Source of the DNA: an uncultured Prevotella sp. | GTDB taxonomy: Bacteria; Bacteroidota; Bacteroidia; Bacteroidales; Bacteroidaceae | DNA length: 13,633 bases | Reading direction: 5' to 3' | Assembly (NCBI GenBank): GCA_900541335.1 | Contig: UQJC01000053.1 | Span: forward strand, 1-13,633 | Shown here: positions 1 to 6,567 of the stretch, piece after piece | How the letters are laid out: the number at the start of each line of letters is the position of its first letter | Numbering within the stretch: position 1 is the first letter of the stretch | Position numbers and translations under genes: made by a program | The notes under the pieces: generated by a model | The model's input: only the letters and a program-made list of their open reading frames with translations | Database searches by the model: none | Told to the model about the DNA's origin: nothing

Positions 1-1
1 T

Positions 2-778
2 CTTTCATTTGAAACCGCCGCTAACCGCTTGGGCGCAAGAGTCATTGGTTTTACAGACCCCAAAGTGACTAGCTCAACGAAAGGTGAAACGCTGAAGGAT
101 ACCATCATGATGGTTAGCAACTATGCTGATGTGATTGTGATGCGTCATTATTTGGAAGGAGCCGCACGTTATGCCAGTGAAGTTTCTCCCGTTCCGGTGG
201 TCAATGCCGGCGACGGTGCCAACCAGCACCCTTCGCAGACCATGCTCGACCTTTATAGCATCTATAAAACGCAGGGTACGCTTGAGAACCTCAATATCTA
301 TATGGTCGGTGACTTGAAGTATGGTCGTACCATTCACTCGCTGATTATGGCACTTCGCCACTTTAATCCTACGCTCCACTTTATCGCACCGAAGGAGTTG
401 GCACTCCCCGAAGAGTATAAGCTGTATTGTAAGGAACACCACATCCGTTACGAAGAGCATGAGGACTTTAATGCTGACGTAATCAGCCAGGCTGATATCC
501 TTTACATGACACGCGTGCAGCGTGAACGCTTTACGGACTTGATGGAGTATGAACGTGTGAAAGATGTTTACATTCTCCGCGCTTCGATGCTGCAATCGGC
601 TCGTGACAACATGAAGATTCTTCATCCGCTTCCTCGTGTCAACGAGATTGCTTACGATGTGGATGACGATCCGCATGCTTACTACTTTGAGCAAGCCCAT
701 AACGGACTTTATGCACGTCAGGCCATCATTTGCGATGTGCTCGGCATTACGCTCGACGAAATCAAGGAAAACCGTTAG
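2..778 (+). CDS. pyrB: Aspartate carbamoyltransferase catalytic chain, 5'-truncated by window edge
   Basis: Catalytic subunit of aspartate transcarbamoylase. It joins carbamoyl phosphate and L-aspartate to N-carbamoyl-L-aspartate, the committed step of pyrimidine synthesis in the cytoplasm. The frame is open from position 2 and begins LSFETAANRLG, which in the family directly follows the carbamoyl-phosphate motif STRTR, so roughly 50 N-terminal residues lie outside the window. Visible family motifs are STKGETLKDT (the mobile loop with the active-site lysine), VIVMRH, GDGANQHPSQTMLD, the GDLKYGRTIHSL segment of the aspartate domain, YMTRVQRERF and HPLPRVNEI near the C-terminus. The 258 visible residues plus the missing part match the usual length of about 305-310. 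pyrI follows after 27 bp, so the two are probably co-transcribed and form a class B holoenzyme. An internal TTG at 29 could be misread as a start, but the homology runs through it. Confidence 0.97.
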   Translation, partial: LSFETAANRLGARVIGFTDPKVTSSTKGETLKDTIMMVSNYADVIVMRHYLEGAARYASEVSPVPVVNAGDGANQHPSQTMLDLYSIYKTQGTLENLNIYMVGDLKYGRTIHSLIMALRHFNPTLHFIAPKELALPEEYKLYCKEHHIRYEEHEDFNADVISQADILYMTRVQRERFTDLMEYERVKDVYILRASMLQSARDNMKILHPLPRVNEIAYDVDDDPHAYYFEQAHNGLYARQAIICDVLGITLDEIKENR

Positions 779-805
779 TAACACACTCTGCACACATACG
801 AATTT

Positions 806-1261
806 ATGAAACGTCAAGAACTTATGGTAGCGGCTATCCAAAACGGTACCGTTATCGATCATATTCCTTCTAACAAACTTTTTCAGGTGATGCGTTTGCT
901 TCATTTGGAGGAGATGACTTCTTCTGTCACGGTAGGCTTCAATATGCCCAGTACTAAGATGGGAACGAAGAGCATCATTAAGGTGGCAGACAAATTCTTC
1001 ACTGACGATGAGCTTAACAAACTCAGTGTGGTAGCTCCCAACGTAACGCTCTGCATCATTCGTGACTATGAAGTAGTAGAAAAGAAGTGTGTGACGTTGC
1101 CGACGGACATTATTGGCTACGTGAAATGTGCGAATCCGAAGTGCATTACGAATAACGAACCGATGCGCACACGTTTCTGTGTGACCAACGCCGAGAAGGG
1201 TGTTCTTCGTTGTTGCTACTGCGAGAAGGAGCAGTTGCTTGACAATATCAAGCTCGTCTAA
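806..1261 (+). CDS. pyrI: Aspartate carbamoyltransferase regulatory chain
   Basis: Regulatory subunit of aspartate transcarbamoylase. In the family it binds allosteric nucleotides (ATP, CTP/UTP) in the N-terminal domain and links catalytic trimers through a C-terminal zinc domain. The 151 residues match the usual length of about 150. The N-terminal part contains the nucleotide-domain pattern MVAAIQNGTVIDHIP (residues 7-21) and GTKSIIKV. The zinc site has four cysteines in two pairs: C108 and C113 (CANPKC), and C136 and C139 (CCYC). C137 is an additional cysteine inside the second pair. The start ATG at 806 is the natural PyrI start; no Shine-Dalgarno sequence precedes it. It sits 27 bp after pyrB on the same strand, as expected for a subunit encoded in the same operon. 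Confidence 0.97.
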   Translation: MKRQELMVAAIQNGTVIDHIPSNKLFQVMRLLHLEEMTSSVTVGFNMPSTKMGTKSIIKVADKFFTDDELNKLSVVAPNVTLCIIRDYEVVEKKCVTLPTDIIGYVKCANPKCITNNEPMRTRFCVTNAEKGVLRCCYCEKEQLLDNIKLV

Positions 1262-1292
1262 TCGTTACAGGAAGAGTCGGGGGAATGTTTTT

Positions 1293-1327
1293 AGCAAGTG
1301 GTGACAGAGACTCTGTTGTTACTTGTT
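1293..1327 (+). promoter_or_regulatory. Hairpin-forming inverted repeat in pyrI-flavin reductase spacer
   Basis: Positions 1293-1307 can pair with 1313-1327. There are two blocks of Watson-Crick pairs, caagt with acttg and acagag with ctctgt. The four positions between them (1300-1303 with 1317-1320) are all G-U or U-G wobbles in RNA, so the stem is continuous as RNA but broken as DNA. No clear U-tract follows, so it looks more like an intercistronic RNA structure or weak attenuator than a classical terminator. Function is not known from sequence. Confidence 0.5.
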
Positions 1328-1398
1328 CGTTTAACTGCCTTCTTCCTTCTGCAACGCCTACGCTTCTTATTTATCCCTTATTCTTCAAACTATCTCTT

Positions 1399-1962
1399 AT
1401 GAAATTAGATTGGAAACCCGGTACGATGATTTACCCCTTGCCGGCATTGTTGGTCTCGTGTGGTGAAACGCCAGAGGAATACAACCTGATTACGGTGGCT
1501 TGGGCTGGTACGTTGTGTACGAACCCTGCTATGTGTTACATCTCTGTGCGTCCTGAACGTCATTCCTATGAACTGATTAAGAAGTCCATGGAATTTGTCA
1601 TCAACTTAACGACGGAAGAGATGGCACATGCTACGGACTGGTGTGGCGTGCGTTCGGGTCGTGACTACCAAAAGTTTGAAGAAACAGGACTGACGCCTGC
1701 TCCGGCAAGTTGTGTCAAGGCTCCCATTGTGGAAGAATCGCCTTTGAGCATTGAATGTCGGGTCAAGGAAATCGTGAGTCTGGGATCGCACGATATGTTT
1801 ATTGCTGAGGTGCTGAATGTCAAAGCAGACGATCGCTACCTCGATGCAGAGGGTAAGTGGCACCTTGAACAAAGCAATCCGCTGGTTTATTTGCATGGCG
1901 GATACTATGGCTTGGGCAACTTTATCGGACGCTTCGGCTTCTCAGTTAAAAAAGAAGATTGA
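1399..1962 (+). CDS. Flavin reductase-like (FMN-binding split-barrel) protein
   Basis: A 187-residue protein that I place in the flavin reductase-like/DIM6-NTAB family. These are small FMN-binding split-barrel proteins that reduce free flavin with NAD(P)H or act as flavoredoxins. Family-like features are the opening PGTMIYPLPALLVSCG, the NLITVAWAGTLCTNPAMCYISVRPERHSYELI core, the FVINL strand, a CGVRSGRDYQKFEETGL segment and the C-terminal LVYLHGGYYGLG. The frame is open upstream to 1285, but those 38 residues are low in similarity and include the spacer hairpin. The ATG at 1399 (MKLDWKPG) matches where family members begin. It lies 137 bp after pyrI and 92 bp before glyA. The substrate and electron partner cannot be read from sequence, and a link to pyrimidine or one-carbon metabolism is only positional. 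Confidence 0.87.
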   Translation: MKLDWKPGTMIYPLPALLVSCGETPEEYNLITVAWAGTLCTNPAMCYISVRPERHSYELIKKSMEFVINLTTEEMAHATDWCGVRSGRDYQKFEETGLTPAPASCVKAPIVEESPLSIECRVKEIVSLGSHDMFIAEVLNVKADDRYLDAEGKWHLEQSNPLVYLHGGYYGLGNFIGRFGFSVKKED

Positions 1963-1973
1963 TATTTTACATC

Positions 1974-2015
1974 ACGTGGTTAGCTCTCACCTTTAGCGTG
2001 TAGGGCTAACCACGT
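1974..2015. promoter_or_regulatory. Perfect 11-bp inverted repeat upstream of glyA
   Basis: acgtggttagc (1974-1984) and gctaaccacgt (2005-2015) are exact reverse complements separated by 20 bp. The RNA stem can extend inward to 1987/2002 with one G-U pair. It starts 12 bp after the flavin reductase stop and ends 39 bp before the glyA start. Only a short broken T-run (ttgctatttc) follows. It could be an attenuator or terminator isolating glyA, a processing site, or a DNA operator in the glyA leader. The sequence does not decide between these. Confidence 0.6.
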
Positions 2016-2054
2016 TTGCTATTTCATCTACTAACCCTAATCTTTAACAGTCTT

Positions 2055-3335
2055 ATGAAGAAAGATCAAGTGATTTTCGACCTTATCGAGGCTGAAAAGC
2101 AGCGTCAGCTGCGTGGTATTGAACTTATTGCTTCTGAAAACTTTGTCAGTGACGAAGTGATGCAGGCAATGGGCTCCTGGTTGACCAACAAGTATGCCGA
2201 GGGGTATCCCGGTAAACGTTACTATGGCGGTTGCGGTGTGGTTGACCAGACCGAAACGCTTGCTATCGAACGTGCCAAACAACTGTTTGGTGCTGAATAT
2301 GCCAATGTCCAACCTCACTCTGGTGCGCAGGCTAATGCGGCTGTATTCTTTGCTGTATTAAAGCCTGGTGATACCTTCATGGGGTTAAATCTTGACCATG
2401 GCGGTCATCTCTCTCATGGTTCGAAGGTCAATACTTCGGGCATTCTCTACAATCCTGTAGGCTATAACCTCAATAAGGAAACGGGACGTGTAGATTATGA
2501 CGAAATGGAACAATTGGCCTTGGAACACCAACCGAAATTGATTATTGGTGGTGGTTCGGCCTACAGTCGCGAATGGGATTATGCTCGTATGCGTGCCATT
2601 GCTGACCGTGTCGGTGCGCTCTTCATGGTCGACATGGCTCATCCTGCCGGATTGATTGCCGCAGGTTTGCTCGACAATCCGGTGAAGTATGCCCACATTG
2701 TGACGACAACCACGCATAAGACCTTGCGCGGTCCTCGTGGTGGTATGATTCTTATGGGTAAAGACTTCGAAAATCCTTGGGGACTCAAGACGCCTAAGGG
2801 AGCTACGAAGATGATGAGCCAGTTGCTCAACAGTGCTGTATTCCCCGGCATCCAAGGAGGTCCGTTGGAACACGTGATTGCTGCTAAGGCTGTATCCTTT
2901 GGCGAAGCTCTTCAGCCCGAGTTTAAGGAATATGCTTTGCAGGTGAAGAAGAATGCAGCTTGTTTGGCAGAGGAACTGACTCAGCGTGGCTTTACCATTG
3001 TGAGCGGAGGTACGGACAATCACTCTATGCTTGTTGACCTTCGTTCGAAGTATCCCGACCTGACGGGTAAGGTGGCAGAGAACGCTCTCGTTGCGGCTGA
3101 CATTACGGTCAATAAGAATATGGTACCTTTTGATACACGTTCTGCTTTCCAGACTTCAGGCATTCGCCTTGGTACTCCCGCCATTACAACTCGTGGAGCC
3201 AAGGAGGATTTGATGGTTGAAATTGCTGAGATGATAGAAGAAGTACTCAATGCGCCCGAAGACGAAAAGGTGATTGCTTCTGTACGTCAGCGTGTAAACG
3301 AAACCATGAAGAACTATCCGCTCTTTGCGTGGTAA
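2055..3335 (+). CDS. glyA: Serine hydroxymethyltransferase
   Basis: PLP enzyme that interconverts serine plus tetrahydrofolate with glycine plus 5,10-methylene-THF in the cytoplasm. It is the main source of glycine and one-carbon units. The 426 residues match the bacterial length. Diagnostic segments are RGIELIASENFVS (20-32), NKYAEGYPGKRYYGG (45-59), VQPHSGAQAN (85-94), LDHGGHLSHG (113-122), VDMAHPAGLIAAG (192-204) and the PLP-lysine motif TTTTHKTLRGPRGG with K222 as the Schiff-base lysine. The start was set to ATG 2055 (MKKDQVIFDLIEAEKQRQ), the conserved family N-terminus; the 13 codons upstream fall in the leader. It is the last gene of the plus-strand block and converges on the glycine cleavage cluster. 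A strong terminator follows. Confidence 0.98.
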   Translation: MKKDQVIFDLIEAEKQRQLRGIELIASENFVSDEVMQAMGSWLTNKYAEGYPGKRYYGGCGVVDQTETLAIERAKQLFGAEYANVQPHSGAQANAAVFFAVLKPGDTFMGLNLDHGGHLSHGSKVNTSGILYNPVGYNLNKETGRVDYDEMEQLALEHQPKLIIGGGSAYSREWDYARMRAIADRVGALFMVDMAHPAGLIAAGLLDNPVKYAHIVTTTTHKTLRGPRGGMILMGKDFENPWGLKTPKGATKMMSQLLNSAVFPGIQGGPLEHVIAAKAVSFGEALQPEFKEYALQVKKNAACLAEELTQRGFTIVSGGTDNHSMLVDLRSKYPDLTGKVAENALVAADITVNKNMVPFDTRSAFQTSGIRLGTPAITTRGAKEDLMVEIAEMIEEVLNAPEDEKVIASVRQRVNETMKNYPLFAW

Positions 3336-3400
3336 GGTTTTTCGTATTCACAAAAGGCTACTTCTATCTTTTGTTGACGAGATTATGCATAAGTAACCAA

Positions 3401-3426
3401 GAATATTCCCTTTCGTAAGGGTATTC
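3401..3426. other. Small hairpin in glyA/lpdA convergent region
   Basis: gaata (3401-3405) pairs with tattc (3422-3426), and ccctt (3408-3412) pairs with aaggg (3417-3421). The stem has a 2-nt bulge and a 4-nt loop. It lies between the glyA stop and the stronger terminator at 3441-3480. A further 6-bp caaaag/cttttg stem is at 3351-3373. It may add to 3'-end formation, or protect the mRNA end; this is inferred from fold potential only. Confidence 0.4.
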
Positions 3427-3440
3427 TCCTATAAACAAGC

Positions 3441-3491
3441 ATCGGCGACTATCTTCCCATTGTGGTGGATAGTCGCCGATTTCTTTTATTT
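3441..3491 (+). terminator. Intrinsic terminator after glyA, possibly bidirectional
   Basis: A perfect 13-bp G+C-rich inverted repeat, atcggcgactatc (3441-3453) against gatagtcgccgat (3468-3480), is followed on the plus strand by ttcttttattt. This is a classical intrinsic terminator for glyA. The minus-strand lpdA gene ends at 3539, so the same hairpin also lies downstream of lpdA. On that strand the following sequence (gcttgtttatag) is only moderately T-rich, so bidirectional action is plausible but weaker. Confidence 0.85.
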
Positions 3492-3538
3492 GGACAGGTT
3501 GCTACTATTAAGTTCTAGGTAATATCCTTTGATTCCTC

Positions 3539-4912
3539 CTATTCTAACGCCTCTGCTGCTTGGAGTATCAATTCGCTGAGGGTGGGGTGGGCATGAATGG
3601 TATGACGCAGGTCGTTGACCGTTCCCTTGAGTCGGATGACGAGTGTGAGTTCGTGAATCAGTTCGGCAGCGTGGGTTCCGAGAATGTGAGCACCGAGTAG
3701 TTCGCCTGTAGGAGTAGCGATAAGTTTGACCAGTCCGTCACCTGCGGTATCCATGGTCAATGCACGTCCGTTGGCACGGTAATAGGCTTTGCCCACTTTA
3801 ATATCAGAGTGAGCGGCGCGGGCAGCTTCTTCTGTTAAACCTACCATGGCTGCTTCGGGAGTTGTAAAGACAGCGGCAGGGATGAGATCAAGTGGGGTCG
3901 TGTCTTGTTCAACTTCTCCCAAAATGTGTGCCAAGGCATGGTAACTTTGGAAGGTGGCGGCATGAGCTAATTGGCAAATACCATTGATGTCACCTACCGC
4001 ATAAATGCCAGGTTGAGAAGTCTGGAAATGTGCATCCACTGTAATGCCACGGGGTGTGAAGTCAATGCCTGCATCAACCAAGTTTAAGCTATCCAGGTTA
4101 GGACCGCGTCCTACTGCCATCAGTACCTTGTCAGCTAAAAGGTCCTTGACCGCATTGCGGTATTCGTAACTTACATGCAATTCTCCATTACGTGTTTCGT
4201 CCGCATGAATAGCCGTAACAGGAGCTCCTGTGATGAAAGTGATACCACGTTTCTTCAACGAGGTGCGCAGACGTTTTGCAATGTCCGTATCAAAGTTGGG
4301 CAGAATCTCCTTGCAGTATTCAATGACCGTAACTTCCGAACCGAAGGAGCGGAAGATGCTGGCAAATTCCAAGCCGATGACTCCCCCGCCAATAATGCAT
4401 AGGCGTGCGGGTACTTCGGTCAGTTGCAAGAGTTCGGTTGAAGTAAGTACGCCTGGCGTATGTGCTCCAGGGATGGGAAGGAATTTAGGAAGCGAGCCTG
4501 TGGCAATGAAGACATAATCTGCCTGGAGTTCTTCCTCGCCCAAGTAAACCTTATGCGGATTGTTGGGAGCAAACCGAGCTTCTGCAGCATGGAAGGTAAT
4601 GCCCGGAGTGGACAGCAAAGTGTGGATGCCTGTTTGTAGGGAAGCTGTAACCTGATCCTTGTGGGCCATGGCCTGTGCCAGTGAGAAGGAAGAACAATCG
4701 GCCTGAATACCTAAAGCCGTGGCAGCTCGTGCCGCTTCAAGTGTTTCGGCACTGTGGCATAAACATTTTGTTGGGATGCAACCTTCGTTGAGACAAGTTC
4801 CGCCAACGTGGTCCGCACGATCAGCTATATGTACATCGAGACCAGCCTTGGCAGCTCGTACGGCACATTCGTAACCGCCAGGACCGGCACCTATAATCAA
4901 GAGAGTTTTCAT
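3539..4912 (-). CDS. lpdA: Dihydrolipoyl dehydrogenase (E3 / glycine cleavage L-protein)
   Basis: FAD flavoprotein that reoxidises dihydrolipoyl groups (here most likely on GcvH) and passes electrons to NAD+. It has 457 residues, slightly shorter than the usual 465-475. Seen in order: the N-terminal FAD Rossmann motif GAGPGGYE (8-15), the redox-active disulfide GGTCLNEGCIPTK with C40 and C45, IATGS (136-140), the NAD-binding motif IIGGGVIGLE (173-182), the second FAD motif YAVGDI, and the C-terminal HAHPTLSE with catalytic H442 and E447. The ATG at 4912 gives the standard N-terminus. It is the last gene of the lplA-gcv cluster, 155 bp after gcvPB. That context marks it as the L-protein of glycine cleavage, although it could also serve 2-oxoacid dehydrogenases encoded elsewhere. 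Confidence 0.96.
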   Translation of the reverse strand: MKTLLIIGAGPGGYECAVRAAKAGLDVHIADRADHVGGTCLNEGCIPTKCLCHSAETLEAARAATALGIQADCSSFSLAQAMAHKDQVTASLQTGIHTLLSTPGITFHAAEARFAPNNPHKVYLGEEELQADYVFIATGSLPKFLPIPGAHTPGVLTSTELLQLTEVPARLCIIGGGVIGLEFASIFRSFGSEVTVIEYCKEILPNFDTDIAKRLRTSLKKRGITFITGAPVTAIHADETRNGELHVSYEYRNAVKDLLADKVLMAVGRGPNLDSLNLVDAGIDFTPRGITVDAHFQTSQPGIYAVGDINGICQLAHAATFQSYHALAHILGEVEQDTTPLDLIPAAVFTTPEAAMVGLTEEAARAAHSDIKVGKAYYRANGRALTMDTAGDGLVKLIATPTGELLGAHILGTHAAELIHELTLVIRLKGTVNDLRHTIHAHPTLSELILQAAEALE

Positions 4913-4993
4913 GAAGGATTGGGAGTTAATGAGTTGAAGTGTTTAGGAGTTGAGAAACAGTGTGTTTACACCTGCTTGTTGAGAGTAAGCAAG

Positions 4994-5047
4994 AAGAGTC
5001 GATTTAAACCGAGATTGGTGGAGAACAAACGATTTAAATCGACTCTT
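4994..5047. repeat. Perfect 15-bp inverted repeat in gcvPB-lpdA spacer
   Basis: aagagtcgatttaaa (4994-5008) and tttaaatcgactctt (5033-5047) are exact reverse complements with a 24-nt loop. A flanking gcaag/cttgc pair can extend the stem past a 3-nt bulge. The right arm holds a 12-bp palindrome, cgatttaaatcg (5030-5041). It lies about 20 bp downstream of the gcvPB stop on the transcribed strand. No U-run follows, so it is more likely an intercistronic mRNA-stability or processing hairpin than a terminator. Confidence 0.6.
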
Positions 5048-5067
5048 GCTAACTGAGAAGTATAACC

Positions 5068-6567
5068 TTATGCTTCAGTCGTTTCGCGGAAAGTAAAGAT
5101 AGCGTCTTTGACAGCCTTCACGTCGTCCAGTCTATGAACGGGCGTAGCGTGAGGCGCATTGCGGAGTAAGGAAGGCTCCTCATGTGCTTCGTGCGCAATT
5201 TTCTTCATAACAGCAATAAATGCGTCCAGCGTTTCCTTGCTTTCTGTTTCTGTAGGTTCGATCATCATGGCTTCGTGGAAGAGAAGCGGGAAGTAGATGG
5301 TCGGTGCATGGAAGCCGTAATCTAGCAAGCGTTTGGCAACTTCGAGCGTCGTGATGTGTGAGGCATCGTTGTGTGCACCGCCGTATTTGGGTAGTAAGCC
5401 ATTGAACACAAACTCATGCTTGCAGAGTCCGTCAATCGGCAATTCATAATAGGCTTTTAGACACTCCTTGATGTAGTTCGCATTGAGGACAGAGAGCTTG
5501 CCTGCCATAGGAATGTATTCGCGTCCCAAGGTGAGGAGGTAAGCATAAGCACGAATCAGAATGCCGTAGTTACCCAAATGGGGTGAAACACTGCCTAAAG
5601 CATCCTCGTGGTAACGGAGTTCGTATCGTCCCGTCGTTTCATTGCGTACCACCTGTGGGTTGGGTAAATAATCTTCCAACCCTTCGCGTACACCGACCGG
5701 ACCACTACCCGGACCACCACCGCCGTGAGGCGTACTAAAGGTCTTATGCAAGTTGATATGCATCACGTCAAAGCCCATGTCTCCCGGGCGGCAAACACCC
5801 AACATCGGGTTCAGATTGGCTCCATCATAATACATTAGTCCACCGCATTCGTGAATCAAACGGGCTATTTCAGGTATCTGTGTTTCGAAGATGCCCAACG
5901 TATTCGGGTTGGTCATCATCATACCTGCAATGTCATCGCCTAAGAGTGGGCGCAAGTCTTCCACATCAACCGTACCGCGTTCCGTACTCTTGACCTGTAC
6001 AATTTGCAGACCACAGACCGCTGCCGAAGCCGGATTTGTGCCGTGTGCTGAATCGGGAACAATAATCTTCGTACGTTTGGTATCACCACGCTTTAAGTGG
6101 TATTGGCGGATAACCATCAAGCCCGTCAGTTCACCATGAGCTCCTGCATAAGGATTGAGCGTAAAGCGGCTCAAGCCTGCAATTTCAGCCAGCGTCTTCT
6201 GCACTTCATCATACAGTTCGAGTGCTCCCTGTGTGTCTGCCACATCCTGTGCGGGATGGAGTTGGGTAAAGCCCGGCAGAGCTGCCAGTTCCTCGTTGAT
6301 TTTCGGATTGTACTTCATGGTACAACTGCCCAGTGGGTAGAAGCCCGTGTCCACGCCAAAGTTATTGGCAGACATATTGGTGTAGTGGCGTACCACACTG
6401 AGTTCGTCCACTTCGGGCAAACGCTTGGGAGCTTCCTGTCGTAACAAGTGAGCAGGTAAATCCTGCGTATGATACTGATCAGTCCAAGGACTTTGAGGGA
6501 GAGAATATCCCGTGCGACCTGCTACGGAAAGTTCAAATATAAGGGGAGAATATACGGTGCTGTTCAT
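5068..6567 (-). CDS. gcvPB: Glycine dehydrogenase (decarboxylating) subunit 2, PLP-binding P-protein half
   Basis: C-terminal half of the split P-protein of the glycine cleavage system. With GcvPA it decarboxylates glycine through PLP and transfers the aminomethyl group to lipoyl-GcvH. The 499 residues fit the subunit-2 form. Key segments are FYPLGSCTMKYNPK (76-89), NPYAGAHGELTGL (138-150), PDSAHGTNPASA (171-182), YYDGANLNPM (246-255), and the PLP-lysine motif HINLHKTFSTPHGGGGPGSGP with K275 as the Schiff-base lysine. ATG 6567 overlaps the gcvPA stop as an ATGA 4-bp overlap, typical of translationally coupled partner subunits made in equal amounts. lpdA follows after a 155-bp repeat-bearing spacer. 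Confidence 0.97.
   Translation of the reverse strand: MNSTVYSPLIFELSVAGRTGYSLPQSPWTDQYHTQDLPAHLLRQEAPKRLPEVDELSVVRHYTNMSANNFGVDTGFYPLGSCTMKYNPKINEELAALPGFTQLHPAQDVADTQGALELYDEVQKTLAEIAGLSRFTLNPYAGAHGELTGLMVIRQYHLKRGDTKRTKIIVPDSAHGTNPASAAVCGLQIVQVKSTERGTVDVEDLRPLLGDDIAGMMMTNPNTLGIFETQIPEIARLIHECGGLMYYDGANLNPMLGVCRPGDMGFDVMHINLHKTFSTPHGGGGPGSGPVGVREGLEDYLPNPQVVRNETTGRYELRYHEDALGSVSPHLGNYGILIRAYAYLLTLGREYIPMAGKLSVLNANYIKECLKAYYELPIDGLCKHEFVFNGLLPKYGGAHNDASHITTLEVAKRLLDYGFHAPTIYFPLLFHEAMMIEPTETESKETLDAFIAVMKKIAHEAHEEPSLLRNAPHATPVHRLDDVKAVKDAIFTFRETTEA

Noticed and set aside
74..904. 276-codon open frame on the minus strand opposite pyrB and the start of pyrI
   Set aside because: It lies antisense to two clearly homologous genes, its translation has no recognisable domain, and it reads as a codon-bias shadow.
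1285..1398. 38-codon upstream extension of the flavin reductase frame
   Set aside because: The residues are unlike the family, the extension overlaps the spacer hairpin, and MKLDWKPG at 1399 matches the expected N-terminus.
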